Counted from the first letter of the stretch, positions 1 to 11,700 are shown. The stretch is 64,000 nt of DNA from Hygrophila difformis (GCA_030278955.1 JAOANR010000001.1:35971708-36035707), one strand, 5' to 3'. Numbers and translations: made by a program. Notes: generated by a model not told the origin, from the letters alone.

Positions 1-3000
1 CGGTTATCTTGGATTCATCCACTTTAAGACCTTTACTGCTGACGATAAAACCCAGAAATATCACCTCTGGAACGCAGAAGGTGCATTTCTCCATATTGGC
101 ATACAGTTGGGCTTCTCGCAGCTTCCTTAATACCTGTTCCACATGAGAGACATGATCAGAAAGACAGTTGCTGTAAATAAGTATATCATCAAAATATACA
201 ACAACGAATTTCCCAATGTAAATCCTCAATGTCTCATTCATCAATCTCATGAACGTAGATGGCGCGTTTGTCAGTCCGAACGGCATCACCAGCCATTCAT
301 ATAACCCGAACTTGGTTTTGAAGGCTGTTTTCCATTCATCACCGGGCTGCATTCTGATCTGGTGGTAGCCACTTCGAAGGTCGATCTTTGAAAAGATGCT
401 TGCTCCACCTAGTTCGTCCAACATATCATCGAGCCTTGGTATGGGATGGCGGTACTTGATCGTGATCGCATTCACGGCTCGGCAATCCACGCACATCCTC
501 CAAGTCCCGTTCTTCTTTGGCACAAGAAGCACAGGCACAGCACAGGGAGACAGGCTCTCCCGAACCCAACCTTTGTCCAAAAGCTCTTGGACTTGTTTCT
601 GGATCTCTTTAGTCTCTTCGGGGCTCATTCGGTATGCTGGCCTATTTGGAATGGAGGCCCCGGGAACAAAGTCAATGCGATGTTCGATCCCTCGAATTGG
701 GGGTAGTCCCGCGGGTACTTCATCCGGAAACACGTCCCTGTTGCGATCCAGCATCCTGCGAAATTCATTAGGCACATCAGGTGCAGCAGAGACTGTTTCA
801 TTAACACAGACAATTGGCTTAACAAAGGCTAAGAGACAGTAACCTGAAAATTCGGGTTCTTGTATAGCCTCCTGGAATTCAGTCCTGGTGGACAGCAAGC
901 ATTGATCTGCAGAAGCAATAGCATTATTAGATCGAGGTGCTTGTTGATCCACTTTAGCCTTACCCTTCCGCTTTTGCTGAAATTCAGCTTCTTCCTTCTT
1001 AATATTTTCTAACAGGGTCTTCTGGTTGGCATGAACTGTAGCCATAGATAATGGCTTGACAGCTATTCTTTTGTCCCTGTGTAGAAAACATAAAGAGTTT
1101 TTGCGCCCGTTGTACATGACTGATTTGTCGAACATCCAAGGGCGACCAAGGAGTAGGTGACAAGCGGTCATAGGTACAACGTCACATTCTACATTCTCAG
1201 AATAATAAGTCCCTATTTTCAGTGGCACTTTAGCCCTCATGGATACCTTCGTACTCCCACTATCGTTCATCCAATGGAGTTGGTATGGACGAGTGTGGTT
1301 TTCGGTAGGTATTTTCATCTTTCTTACAGCATATAGACTTATTACATTGGTACAACTACCGTTATCAACAATAATAGAAGTCAAATTTCCACAAATCTCC
1401 CCATAACAATGAAATAAATTCTCCCTTTGAGCAAGCTCGTTGTCGGGGTTGTCAATCTGTTTCTCAGTATTCAACACTCTCATGGCGACCAAGTTGGGTA
1501 GACGGACTTCATCTTGATTGATGCACTCGTCTGCGGACTCGTCACTGCCATACCCATACTCGTCGGCTTCTCTTTCTTCGTCTTCATCCTCGGCCTCATC
1601 CTCTTCAAAGCCCACAATTCGGTAGTCACCTGTTTCAGTAGTAACTACATTAGCTCTGCGTACATTAGGGCAATTAGGAGAAATATGGCCAGGTTGGCGA
1701 CATTTATAACAAATAATATCTTTATCTCCCCTTTTGGGTCGATATCTGTCTGGCTCTCGAGGCCTTCGATCATCTCGCCTATCAGTTCGGAAATCTTTTC
1801 CTAACTCGAAACCTCGGGGCTTGTTCCCTTTGTCATCCTTTGGATAGGATTTATGCTTATCAGCTTCAGGCTTTGAACTCCACTGCCTTGGCGGATGAGA
1901 ATGGGAACTGGAGTGCTGGCGGCCTCGCTCGTGCTTCATTTGGATATCCAAGGTAGTAGCAAGATGGATGCACTCCTGCAGATCCTCATAATGTCTGAGC
2001 TTGATCTCCTTCTGGACGTCAAGCCTCAATCCTTTGATGAAACGGGTGATAAAAAGCCCTTCGTCTTCCCGTATGGCAGATCTCATCATAATGTACTCCA
2101 GCTCTTTATAATATTCTTCTACAGTCCTGTTTCCTTGGACACAGTCCTGTAGCTTCATATATAAGTCCATCCTGTAGTTATTGGGTACAAAACGACGATC
2201 CATTTCTATCATAAATTCTTCCCATGTTTCAAGATCGGGCTGCTGCCGTCTGGCTCGGATGCGATTATGAGTGATCCACCAAGTAAGAGCATACTCGCGG
2301 AATTCACTTACAGCCAATCTGATTTTGATTATGTCAGAATGGTTGTACAGTTGAAAACATAGCTCTATCGCATCTCTCCAGTCAAGAAATTCATCGGGTC
2401 CGCCTGTTCCTTTGAAGGTAGGAATCTGTAATTTCAGACCTCGCAGATCTGGCCCGTCCGGATCCTGATAATCTTGTCCGTTGTATCCTGGAATCCTTCG
2501 ACCATGTTCGGGGTCATAATTATGATACCTTCTTCCTCTGTCAGCACGTGGAACATTGCGGACTGCTGCTCTCAGATGACCAGCTGGAACTGGAGCAGGA
2601 ATATTTGGTGGAACTGCGGCCGGAGGAAGTGCGTTCGGAGGAGGTGCATTTTGAGGGAGTACTGCGGGTGCAGGTGCGGCTGGTTGATTAACCGGTGGTG
2701 GAGGTTGTATTGGCACTTGTGCCTGTTGTTGCTGTTGTGCGATCTCCTCCATTTCCCGTTCAGCAATCAGCATTCCCTGGTGAGGACCAATTTCGCCAAT
2801 TATACTCCCTAAATCAGATCTTCGCGATCTCGTCTCCTCTATCCGCTCCTCCACAGTCCGGATGTCGTTACTTAAAGCAGTGAAACGTCCTTCCATCCTG
2901 TCATCCATGTCATTCAACCTGGTAGTTAATTGAGTGGTAGTGGTAGACAGAGTTCCCATCTCGGTGGATAACCCGGCTACCATGTTGGTTAGAGCCTGAA

Positions 3001-3037
3001 TCTGCTTGGCCAGATCATCCGTCGTGGTTCCTGCCAT
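1..3037 (-). CDS. gag-pol: Element A gag-pol polyprotein (partial, runs off left edge)
   Basis: Starts at an ATG whose complement is at 3035-3037 (MAGTTTDDLAKQ) and stays open to the edge, about 1012 codons. In order: gag N-terminus with heptad-like leucines, a proline-rich linker, capsid region (LDWRDAIELCFQLYNHS, GNRTVEEYYKELE), CCHC knuckle CYKCRQPGHISPNC at residues 443-456, an acidic linker, protease IVDNGSC with Asp 558, and reverse transcriptase with YFDD at 948-951. The frame was checked at the start, knuckle, protease, YFDD and near residue 814; all agree. Gag packages the RNA, protease matures the polyprotein, reverse transcriptase copies the RNA in cytoplasmic particles. RNase H, integrase and the 3' LTR lie beyond the window. 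D-N-G-S in place of D-S/T-G is usual in this clade. Confidence 0.93.
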   Translation of the reverse strand, partial: MAGTTTDDLAKQIQALTNMVAGLSTEMGTLSTTTTQLTTRLNDMDDRMEGRFTALSNDIRTVEERIEETRSRRSDLGSIIGEIGPHQGMLIAEREMEEIAQQQQQAQVPIQPPPPVNQPAAPAPAVLPQNAPPPNALPPAAVPPNIPAPVPAGHLRAAVRNVPRADRGRRYHNYDPEHGRRIPGYNGQDYQDPDGPDLRGLKLQIPTFKGTGGPDEFLDWRDAIELCFQLYNHSDIIKIRLAVSEFREYALTWWITHNRIRARRQQPDLETWEEFMIEMDRRFVPNNYRMDLYMKLQDCVQGNRTVEEYYKELEYIMMRSAIREDEGLFITRFIKGLRLDVQKEIKLRHYEDLQECIHLATTLDIQMKHERGRQHSSSHSHPPRQWSSKPEADKHKSYPKDDKGNKPRGFELGKDFRTDRRDDRRPREPDRYRPKRGDKDIICYKCRQPGHISPNCPNVRRANVVTTETGDYRIVGFEEDEAEDEDEEREADEYGYGSDESADECINQDEVRLPNLVAMRVLNTEKQIDNPDNELAQRENLFHCYGEICGNLTSIIVDNGSCTNVISLYAVRKMKIPTENHTRPYQLHWMNDSGSTKVSMRAKVPLKIGTYYSENVECDVVPMTACHLLLGRPWMFDKSVMYNGRKNSLCFLHRDKRIAVKPLSMATVHANQKTLLENIKKEEAEFQQKRKGKAKVDQQAPRSNNAIASADQCLLSTRTEFQEAIQEPEFSGYCLLAFVKPIVCVNETVSAAPDVPNEFRRMLDRNRDVFPDEVPAGLPPIRGIEHRIDFVPGASIPNRPAYRMSPEETKEIQKQVQELLDKGWVRESLSPCAVPVLLVPKKNGTWRMCVDCRAVNAITIKYRHPIPRLDDMLDELGGASIFSKIDLRSGYHQIRMQPGDEWKTAFKTKFGLYEWLVMPFGLTNAPSTFMRLMNETLRIYIGKFVVVYFDDILIYSNCLSDHVSHVEQVLRKLREAQLYANMEKCTFCVPEVIFLGFIVSSKGLKVDESKIT

Positions 3038-3505
3038 GATAGACACTAGAAAAAATATATGTATAACAGATTAGAAATAAAATTGCAGAAATTTGTAGAC
3101 TGATCTCTCTACAGTATATCACTCAACTCTCTCAATCACTTCTTCAATCCACCTTGGCTCAAGCACAAGAGTCAGAGATCACCTCAAAAGCTTCACCTGA
3201 TGGAAAGAAAGTTGGCTTATGACAGACAGACACTCACAGTACGAGACAGAATACTGTGCTTGACTCAATAAAAGAAAAGGCACGGATTTGTGTATGATAT
3301 GCAAATGCAATGCAAAATGATGCGGGTTTGCAAAACCGAGTAGTGCAATCTGCAATCAATTTAATTCAATCTTCACTTTTTAGCCAAATTCGACCCTTGA
3401 TTGAAAATATTGAGAAAATGTCCCGCCCAAAAGTATGAAGAGAGAACTCACAAGGGAAATAACACTCAAGAAAAAAAAAAAAAAAAAACCCTTGGTTTAC
3501 TCAAA

Positions 3506-3626
3506 TGGCTTCAAGGGCTAGGTTTCACAGATGTGCCAGTCCAATATCCACTTTATTGTTAAATAACTCAAGTGGCTTCAAGGGCTAGGTTTCACAAATG
3601 TGCCAGTCCAATATCCACTTTATTGT
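3506..3626. repeat. Tandem duplication, 67-bp period, in A leader
   Basis: A segment from TGGCTTCAAGGG to CACTTTATTGT occurs twice head to tail (starts 3506 and 3573) with one or two differences. The leaders of I and K carry one related copy, so the doubling is particular to A. Confidence 0.85.
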
Positions 3627-4563
3627 AAACACTCAAAAACATAAGGTATAGGATGTTTGTATATGGGCTTTGATATGTATGGGTGAAGTTTGAAGGTGGT
3701 AATGGCCCAAAACAATGGAAAGCCCACTTTTTGCAACTTTGGAATTTGGGCAGCTGTTGGTCTTGCGATGCAGGTGCAAATATGACGTGAATTGTGTCGC
3801 CAAATGATGGTTTCGCGACAGGCCAATGGAGGATAAGATAGTCCTTTGAATTAGGAAACTTTGGGCACAAGAATCACCCCTTTTGGACCACTCACGCGCT
3901 CTCACGCGCCTGTCCTTGCGTCCTTGTTCAGTTTTTGGCACCTTTCACTAAAATGACCATAACACCCTCAATTCTTATCCAAACGGATTGATTCAAAAAC
4001 CCTCTTGAAGCTAACTTGAAGATCTTTCTGTTCATATAAGATTCATCAATTTTGATGAAGATCTTCAAATTCAAATGAACACTCAAAGTTAGGTCACTCG
4101 CGGACACACTCAGGCAGTATTTTTGTTTTCGCAATTTCGACCCCCAAATGACCTCGGATTGCCTCCAAACCACTTCCAAATGAAAGCTAACACCCAAAAA
4201 TGGTAGAAAAGGCTCCCCAAAATATAGCAGGTCGGATTGATCAAGATCTCCTTCAACCAAAATGTTCAGATTGTCCAAAAACTGATGCAAATGGAAGCAC
4301 TAGTGTGTCAATCTTGCAAACCTTAATCACAAGGCAATGGGACAAGTGCAATATCCACACAATGAGACTCAAAAGACTAAGACAAACACAAAAACAAGAA
4401 AACTTGAAGATCAAAGACCAAAGTATATGAACTTTTTGAGTTTTGGATGAAGAACATGAAGAACACTCATGAATCTTCAAATGGATTTTTGGAGGATGAT
4501 CAAGATTTGAAAAAAATTGGGCATTATAACCCCTAGAAAACGGATGATTATAAGTTGCCAAAT

Positions 4564-4576
4564 GGAACGTGGCTCC
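4564..4576 (-). promoter_or_regulatory. Leader hairpin, A copy (GGAGC-CAC-GUUCC)
   Basis: RNA-sense stem of five pairs closing a CAC loop, about 300 nt downstream of the primer site. The fourth pair is G-U where other families have A-U, so pairing is kept. Flanked by AUUUGG and CCA/AAUGG boxes as in the other families. Confidence 0.6.
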
Positions 4577-4651
4577 AAATGGGTAGTGGTGGTGTGTGCA
4601 AAAGATGAACAAACTAAGAACACTATGAAGAACAAGTGGAAGAAGAAAATA

Positions 4652-4696
4652 TGGCCAAGATCTTCAAAAATTCATAGAAAATGATTCCCTTGGCCA
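4652..4696 (-). promoter_or_regulatory. Leader long stem, A copy
   Basis: Inverted repeat TGGCCAAG ... CTTGGCCA, eight perfect pairs around about 29 nt, between primer site and the short hairpin. Same position and sequence in D and J; L has a wobble variant. Confidence 0.6.
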
Positions 4697-4873
4697 AATT
4701 TGATGATCCACATATGTAGATTCATGCCCAGAACACAAGGAATCCAAATCTTCAATCAGATTTCAAAAATTCCAAGTTTTCAGGCACGGATCCCAATGGA
4801 ACAGTAACTCCGAAAATGAGAAAAAAGAAGAACAAAATATTTTTGGATTTTCTAAACCTATAGATTCAACAAA

Positions 4874-4886
4874 GGCTCTGATACCA
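4874..4886 (-). other. Primer binding site of A (initiator-Met tRNA)
   Basis: Plus strand reads GGCTCTGATACCA; its complement TGGTATCAGAGCC matches the 3' end of plant initiator-Met tRNA. It lies 9 bp inside the LTR end at 4896. Confidence 0.92.
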
Positions 4887-5201
4887 AATTAAATATGCCA
4901 CGGATCGATTGAATACTATAGGCTAATAATGGGAAAATAAGCAAGAACAAGATAATGAGACTTCACTATGAATGGATGGAAACTTGAAGACAACCAACCC
5001 CTCCAATATGGTGACCCCCTTCCTCCTTTCAATCCTTCAAAGTGATAATCAATCGAGGTGTCTCAATCTCGATTGATAGCCGAAGCCAAGTTTGGATCAA
5101 ATCCATGGAATGGAGAGAATTTGTCTCTCGGTAGTGACTTTTGAAAAGAAGAGCAATTTCATTCAAATATCAAAAGTGGCTACAAAAGTGTTAGGGTTCC
5201 C

Positions 5202-5210
5202 ATATATATA
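5202..5210 (-). promoter_or_regulatory. TATA box of A 5' LTR
   Basis: TATATATATG on the minus strand within GGGTTTCCC...GGGAACCC surroundings; transcription would start roughly 30 bp downstream, near 5170, and run through the leader into gag. Confidence 0.7.
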
Positions 5211-5294
5211 GGGAAACCCTTAAACAAGCAAAAGGAAGGAAATAAACAACCCTACACGAGTTTTCAACAAAACAGGGAAAGAAAAGATAGGTTG

Positions 5295-5583
5295 GTCGCG
5301 GACTGAGGACCGTGTCGCGGAGCTTGGCATGGCGACAAAAGTCGAGACTTGGCGACAAAAGGAGCAGGAGGGCACGTGGCAACTTCTGGATGGTCCAGTC
5401 GCGGAACCAGGCTTTGTCGCGGAGCTTGGCATAGCGACAAAAGTGGCTTCCGCGACAAAAGTGGCTTCCGCGACAAGGGGCCTTCCGCGACAAGGGGCCT
5501 CCGCGACCAAAGTGGCTTCCGCGACAAAAGGCCTTCCGCGACAAGGGCGCCTCTTCCGCGACAAGGGGTTTCCGCGACAAAGT
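5295..5583. repeat. U3 tandem array of A (CCGCGACAA units)
   Basis: About 14 irregular copies of TTCCGCGACAAAAG or its variants, 14-18 bp apart, upstream of the TATA box. The same core recurs in LTRs C, D, J, K, L and M. Confidence 0.85.
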
Positions 5584-6087
5584 ACTCCGAGACTGAATCT
5601 GAACTGGGTCCGTCCTTCACGACTCCGGCGTTGACTTCCGTTCACCGGCGTTGACCGGTGACTTTTCCGACCAAGTTCCGACCAGATTCCGGCCAGGTTC
5701 CGGCAACCTCGCCGGAGCTCCGGCGGTGTTTCCGGCGACGGCGACGGCGGTGGCGGCGGCGGCGACGGTGACGGCGGAACCCTCCGTTTTGACCTCTTCA
5801 TGCTGGTTTGTTCTGTTTTTGCATCCGGAGGTCATTCTGCTTTCTGTTTTCAGTCTGAAGAAGCGGGACCCAGAGTGATGGGTCCCGGTTCTGTCCGGAA
5901 TTCTTCTGTCTGTTCCCACTGGATGACTGTGCTTCCTTTGATCTGTTCTGCTCGGCATGTGGACTGCTCCCATTTATCTGATTCCTCAGATAATATTTTG
6001 GCAATAGCAGTCAGGAATCTTTTGGCACGCTGTTTTGAGCAGGGTCCCTCCGGGATGGTCAACGCTGTTGACTTGGCTCCCATGCCA

Positions 6088-7674
6088 GCTTTCAAGCAAA
6101 CGATGCACTTAGCAATAAATTCTTCGACTTGCTTTCTCAAACCAGGCCAGTAGAATTTTTCTGTCAATATCTCAGCTGTTGCATGCTTTCTGAAGTGTCC
6201 CATTAGTTGACCATTATGAGCTTCCTGAATAAGCAATTCTCTAATAGAACCACGTGGGATGCACAACTGATTCTCCTGGTAGAGAAAACCATCAAGTCTG
6301 GAGAATTCTTTGAACGAGTGTACCTCAGTCTGTCGGTACACTTCCTCAAAATCTGGATCAGTAGCATACAAAGTTTTTATATGCTCAAATCCCAGCAAAT
6401 GTGTCGTCACCATGGCAGCTAATGTTGCTCTTCGTGACAAAGCATCTGCGACTACGTTGTCTTTTCCCTTTTTGTATTTGATCACATAGGGAAATCCTTC
6501 GATGAACTGACTCCATCGCGCATGTCGCTTACTCAACTGTCCTTGTCCACGGATATGCTTCAGAGTTTCATGATCCGTATTGATAACGAATTCTCTACCC
6601 CGAAGATATTGCTGCCAAACTCTCAATGCCCTTATCACAGCAAACAGTTCCTTATCATAAGTGGAAGAATTCAATGACGCTCCTGAAAATTTCTCAGTGT
6701 GGTACGCGATCGGACGACCTTCTTGAATTAACACTGCTCCCATTCCCGTTCCGGATGCATCACATTCAATTTCAAACGGGAGGTCGAAATTTGGCAAGGC
6801 TAATACCGGAGCATGTGTCAATTTCTCCTTTAACTCAGCGAACGCCTTCTGTTCCGTTGGCCCCCACTTAAAAGGTAGATCCTTTTTAAGTAGCGTCGTG
6901 AGGGGCGCGGCGATAACACTGAACTGCGGAACAAAACGTCTGAAAAATCCGCAGAGTCCTAAAAACTGACGAACCTCATGAACTGATTTCAATGGTGGCC
7001 AATCAGAAATGGCCTTCACTTTCTGTTCATCTACTTTCAGTCCTCCCTGTCCAACAATAAAGCCTAGAAAATTCAGCTCCGTTGCGTGGAACGTACACTT
7101 CTCCATATTAGCATACAGCTTCACTTCCCGCAACCTGTTTATCACCTGTTGAACATGAGATACATGATCAGGTTCGTTTGCACTATAAATTAAAATATCA
7201 TCAAAATAAACGACAACAAATTTATTTATAAAACTGCGCAATGTCTCATTCATGAGACGCATGAAAGTTGACGGTGTGTTGGTGAGTCCAAATGGCATAA
7301 CTAGCCATTCGTATAATCCGAATTTGGTCTTAAATGCTGTCTTCCATTCATCTCCGGGTTTCATTCAAATTTGATGGTAACCGCTTCTAAGATCAATCTT
7401 CGTGAATATGTTCGCGTGCCCAAGTTCATCAAGCATATCATCAAGGCGAGGGATGGGATGTCGGTATTTCACGGTGATGGCATTTACTGCTCTTCAGTCG
7501 ACACACATTCGCCACGAGCCATCTTTCTTTGGTACTAGAAGTACGGGTACCACACACGGAGACAGACTCTCGCGTACCCATCCTTTGTCAAGCAGTTTCT
7601 GCACTTGAGATTGGATCTCTTTCGTCTCTTCCGGTGTCATCCGGTATGCTGGTCGATTCGGAATAGAAGCACCT
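6088..7674 (-). pseudogene. pol: Element B pol remnant (RT, RNase H, integrase N-terminus)
   Basis: Starts abruptly in the [12 protein letters not shown] segment before reverse transcriptase. Two in-frame TGA codons break it: one in VDCRAVN (Cys codon, near 7498) and one in HQIRMKP (Arg codon, near 7365). From 7364 the frame is open through the RT palm with YFDD, the RNase H motifs ([32 protein letters not shown]) and the integrase zinc finger as far as CIVCLKA, where A interrupts. The open frame then continues by chance into the coding tail of A's LTR to 5850, giving a 504-codon frame that is not a real protein. Integrase core and tail of B are off the left edge. Confidence 0.9.
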
Positions 7675-7751
7675 GTTGGATTTTAGGGTTTTTGGTTCTA
7701 AAGACTCAAGAAAGATCCTATCTTAGGCTCTGATACCAAATTTAAAACTAA
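7675..7751 (-). other. Element B residual leader with primer site
   Basis: GGCTCTGATACCA at 7726-7738 on the plus strand is the complement of the initiator-Met primer site. Only about 50 nt of leader remains before pol sequence begins; neither leader stem-loop is present. Confidence 0.85.
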
Positions 7752-8198
7752 TGCCATGGATCTATAGGATACATTCTTGAAATACAAAAGATGAACAAGC
7801 TAGTAGGTGGTGTATAGATACCAAAAGAAAATAAAAGGATAGGGAAGCAACCAACTCAAGATCCTAACAAGAGTAAGCAAACAAGCTCCTATGTCTTTCC
7901 CTCAATACTTCATTAGATTCAATTGTTGGTGATGATCCTCTTGGATAGCTTCAAGTCCAAGATGATGAAGAATCAACTCAAGTTGACACTTTCATGGCAA
8001 GAACGCTCCTACGTCGTACCCTCCATGTTCCATGCTTCACAATTGTTGATTGATGAACAACATAGAGTTCTTCAAGCTCTAGGTGTTTGAAAACCCCAAA
8101 ATGAATCACTCATTTAGGGGGATGATCTTTTGGAGTGCTTGCAAAAGGCAAAGACTATTATTCAACAAAAGATGGTTTTACAAGTGAAGGGGGAGGCA

Positions 8199-8206
8199 TA
8201 TTTATA
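8199..8206 (-). promoter_or_regulatory. TATA box of B 5' LTR
   Basis: TATAAATA on the minus strand inside GGCAAGTATAAATATGCC, the position taken by TATA in the other LTRs. Confidence 0.65.
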
Positions 8207-8360
8207 CTTGCCAAAGCCCCTACGTACTTGACAATGAAAATACAAGAAGTGGAAAATAAAACTAGGGGGTTCGAAATGTGCATGTTCGGTTTACAAGCCC
8301 AAAAGACCGAACTAGCAAAAGGAGAGGAGTTGAAGGAAGAATGGAGGATGAGAAAGGGGG

Positions 8361-8512
8361 TTAGTTCGGTCTAGGGGGTAGGTTCGGTCTAGACCGCACC
8401 TACCTAGACCGAACTAGGGGTTGGAGAGGAAAAGGGAGTGCAAAAGAGAGGGAGGGTTCGGTCTAGGGTCTAGGTTCGGTCTAGACCGAACCTACCTAGA
8501 CCGAACTAGGGG
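8361..8512. repeat. U3 palindrome array of B
   Basis: Two blocks carrying AGTTCGGTCTAG and the perfect 18-bp palindrome GTTCGGTCTAGACCGAAC (intact in the second block, one change in the first). The solo LTR F uses the same core. Confidence 0.85.
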
Positions 8513-8785
8513 GTTTGGTTGCTCTCCATCTCTCTCTAAATTATTTTAAGCCTATTTCATCCGATCTCTCTTCCGGGTTTAGGGATTCAGTCCCGGACAT
8601 CTGCTTGCTCGAGCTGTAAGAGCAACGTTGCTTCTGATCGGACTGTGGAAACTTTCTTCAGCTCCTTGTCAAAATGATCTTGGAAAAATTCAGCAACTCG
8701 GGTTGTGAACTTCTTTATCTGCTTCCTTGAACAGGGTCCATCTGGAAATGGTATTACTGTTGCTACAGTTCCGGCTTCCACGCCA

Positions 8786-11700
8786 AATGAATTTCTCGAT
8801 TGGAAACATTCGATGGAGATGATCTATAATTGCCATAACTACTCAGACTTCAAGAAGGTCCAGTTGGCCGTGACCGAATTCAAAGATTATGCACAGCTTT
8901 GGTGGAAGAAATACTGTTCTGATCTCCATACCGCGGGAAGAGCTCAAATAGCAGATTGGGAGCATTTATTGGATATCATGGAACATCGTTTTGCACCACA
9001 TACCTATAAGCCAGATATGTACTTAAAATTAGTGGGTCTCCAACAAGGAAACAAAATTGTAGAAGAGTACTATCGTGAGATGGAAATGCTCATGATGAGG
9101 GCTCAAGTGAATGAGGAACCCCAAATCACTTTAGCCAGATTTGCCAAGTACCTGAGACCCGAAATCCATGAAGAAATGGAGATGAGGGGATACATCAACA
9201 TCACCGATCTGGTTAGGAAAGCTGCCAGGTAATGAGGCGCAACTGAAGAGGAAATCCCATCGCACCACTCCTGCAGGGCACTACAATTACAACCCCAACA
9301 AACCTTGGTTGATCCAACCACCGCCCAATTATCGACAGCCCCAGCAGCAGCCGCAACAGCAACAGGGTCGGGATCGACAGCGAGGAATTGATTTGGGACA
9401 AGCTTTCAAGGCCTACAATCAGGAGGAAAGAAACAAAGTTCCAGCTCCAGTTCAGGGAAGAGAGCAAAGGCCACCCGCCAGAGATGCACGAGACATTATT
9501 TGTTTCAAGTGCGGTAAAAAGGGTCATTATGCGACGACATGCAATAATCCGCCAAAGAGAGTGGCAGTACTCAATACTGGAAAGGATCAGAGACCAATGG
9601 TCGAGATTGAACCGGGTGTATTCAGGATTTATGACTCCGAAGATGAGCATGAATTTGAAGATCCTGAACTACAAGAGTACCATCAAGGAGAACCGGTCAA
9701 TCCTGAAGTTGCATCTGAGGATGAGGACGACGTGAATCTTTTGGTGGCTATGAGAGGATTGAATGCCGACAGAGGAACTGAAACCGCAGACAACGAACAA
9801 AGGGAGAATCCCTTTCATTGTCGTTGTACTATTTTAGGCAATAATGCTACTTTAATTGTTGATAACGGCAGTTGCGCTAATGTTGTCAGTTTGTACACTG
9901 CTCGCAGGTTACAACTGCCCGTTGAAGAACATCCCAAGCCATATCTCCTCCATTGGATGAACAACAGTGGGAAGACCAAGGTCACCCAACAGGCGTGGGT
10001 TCCCATCACCAAAGGAACTTACTCTGAGAAGGTGTTATGCGACGTCGTCCCGATGAACGCATGCCACGTCTTGTTAGGCCGGCCATGGTTATTCGACAAA
10101 GATGCCACTTATAGGGGCAAATCCAATGTTTTGTACTTTAAGCATGGACAAAAGGACTATTTGTTTAAGCCTCTGCCTGTAAAACTTGTAAGATTAGATC
10201 AGGAGAAGCTTAGGGCGAACATGGCAAAAGCGGAAGAGCTTGCCAAAGCCATTGCCAAAGGCAAGGCCAAGGTGGGCCAGACCTCCGCAGAGGCAAGTAA
10301 TGAAAGTCAGTGTCTGATACTGACCAAAACGGAATTCAAGCAAGCAGCGCTAGAACCTGGCTTTGCAGGTCACTGTTTCCTTGCTTTAATTAAGCCCGAT
10401 GAATCTGCTAGTAGAACTGTCAATATTGCACCTGAATTGTCTGAAAATTTTGCTAGGATGCTTGAACGCAACCATGATGTATTTCCTGAAGAGGTGCCTG
10501 CTGAACTGCCACCACTTCGAGGCGTGGAGCACAGAATCGACTTCATGCCCGGAGCCTCTATTCCTAACCGACCCGCCTACCGGATGAATCCTGAGGAAAC
10601 GAAGGAAATTCAACGGCAGGTTCAAGGATTGCTTGAGAAGGGCTGGGTTCGGGAAAGTTTATCACCATGTGCCGTCCCAGTGCTATTAGTGCCAAAGAAG
10701 AATGGAGAATGGCGGATGTGCGTCGATTGTAGGGCTGTCAATGCCATTACTGTCAAATACCGTCATCCTATTCCACGATTGGACGACATGCTTGATGAGC
10801 TTGGTGGTGCAAGCTTATTTTCCAATATCGATCTGAAGAGTGGCTACCATCAGATCCGGATGCAACCCGGAGACGAATGGAAGACTGCTTTTAAGACTAA
10901 ATTTGGTCTTTACGAGTGGCTCGTGATGCCATTCGGCCTCACTAATGCACCCTCCACATTTATGCGTCTAATGAATGAAACATTACGACAATTCATTGGC
11001 AAATTTGTTGTAGTATATTTCGATGATATCCTTGTCTATAGTTGCACTGAAACTGATCACATTGCTCATGTTCAACAGGTTTTGAACAAATTGCGGGAAG
11101 TGCGATTGTATGCCAATTTCGAGAAATGCACCTTCTGTGTTCCAGAGGTCACGTTCCTTGGATTTGTGGTAGGCAAGGATGGGCTTAAGGTTGATGAATC
11201 AAAGATCAGGGCAATTTCCGAATGGAAGCCGCCGACCAATGTGCACGAAGTCAGAAGTTTTCTAGGTCTAAGCGGATTCTTTAGGAGATTCGTCCCTCAA
11301 TTCAGCGTGATTGCCGCCCCAATCACATCACTGCTCAAGAAAGAGAATCCTTTTAAGTGGGGGCCGGCACAACAGAAAGCCTTCGATGAACTTAAGGACA
11401 AACTGGCCCATGCGCCGGTGTTGGGATTGCCAAACTTCGAGCTGCCATTCGAAGTGCAAAGTGATGCATCGGGAACAGGAATGGGAGCTGTACTGTTGCA
11501 AGAAGGATGACCAATAGCATATTACAGCGAAAAGTTCAGTGGAGCTCAACTGAATTACTCCACTTATGACAAAGAATTATATGCCATCGTGCAAGCCTTA
11601 AGGACATGGCAACACTATCTCCGAGGCCGAGAGTTCATCATTCATACTGATCACGAGACACTTAAGCACATCAAGGTTCAAGGTCAACTGAGCAAGAGAC

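Larger units (their letters stand above)
3038..4895 (-). other. Element A untranslated leader
   Basis: No credible gene. On the minus strand it runs from the primer site (4886-4874) to the gag ATG. It holds two conserved stem-loops (4652-4696 and 4564-4576), a run of 18 A on the plus strand at 3471-3488, a tandem duplication at 3506-3626, and a gag-proximal block also seen in the leaders of I and K (subcutting through GCCAGTCCAATATCCACTTT). Short frames here are not conserved with the other leaders. Confidence 0.8.
1..6087 (-). mobile_element. Element A: Ty3/gypsy retrotransposon, 5' part (3' end off left edge)
   Basis: Read on the minus strand: 5' LTR (6087-4896), initiator-Met primer site, 1.86 kb leader, then an open gag-pol frame that leaves the window inside reverse transcriptase. 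The 5' LTR abuts integrase sequence of element B at 6088, so A inserted into B; the candidate right target duplication is GCTTT (6088-6092), not checkable because the other end is outside. The visible coding part has no stop or frameshift, so A is fairly young. Confidence 0.93.
4896..6087 (-). repeat. 5' LTR of element A (1192 bp)
   Basis: Ends are TGCCACGG (4896, a one-base variant of TGCCATGG) and CCATGCCA (6087). In element sense: a coding tail (6087-5850), a CCGG/GGCG-rich stretch, a TCGCGG array (5583-5295), TATA (5210-5202), then R/U5. The tail ends in a stop at 5850 and contains EGPCSKQRAKRF, the LTR-encoded basic motif found in all autonomous families here. Confidence 0.92.
6088..8785 (-). 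mobile_element. Element B: decayed Ty3/gypsy retrotransposon, 3' end displaced by A
   Basis: Minus-strand order: 5' LTR (8785-7752), primer site, about 77 bp of leader, then directly pol (7674-6088). Leader, gag, protease and the start of reverse transcriptase are missing, so a deletion of several kb joined 7675 to 7674. Integrase is cut by A at 6088. B itself inserted into gag of element C; right target duplication candidate AATGA (8786-8790). Confidence 0.88.
7752..8785 (-). repeat. 5' LTR of element B (1034 bp)
   Basis: Ends TGCCATGGATC (7752) and CTTCCACGCCA (8785). The coding tail runs 8785-8587 (MEAGTVATVIPFPDGPCSRKQIKKFTT, then a stop). TATAAATA lies at 8206-8199 on the minus strand. 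The U3 array is of the GGTCTAGACC type. Confidence 0.92.

Noticed and set aside
8705..9232. 175-codon frame taken as a complete gag
   Set aside because: Its first 27 codons are antisense LTR B; real gag sequence of C begins at 8786 in mid-domain.
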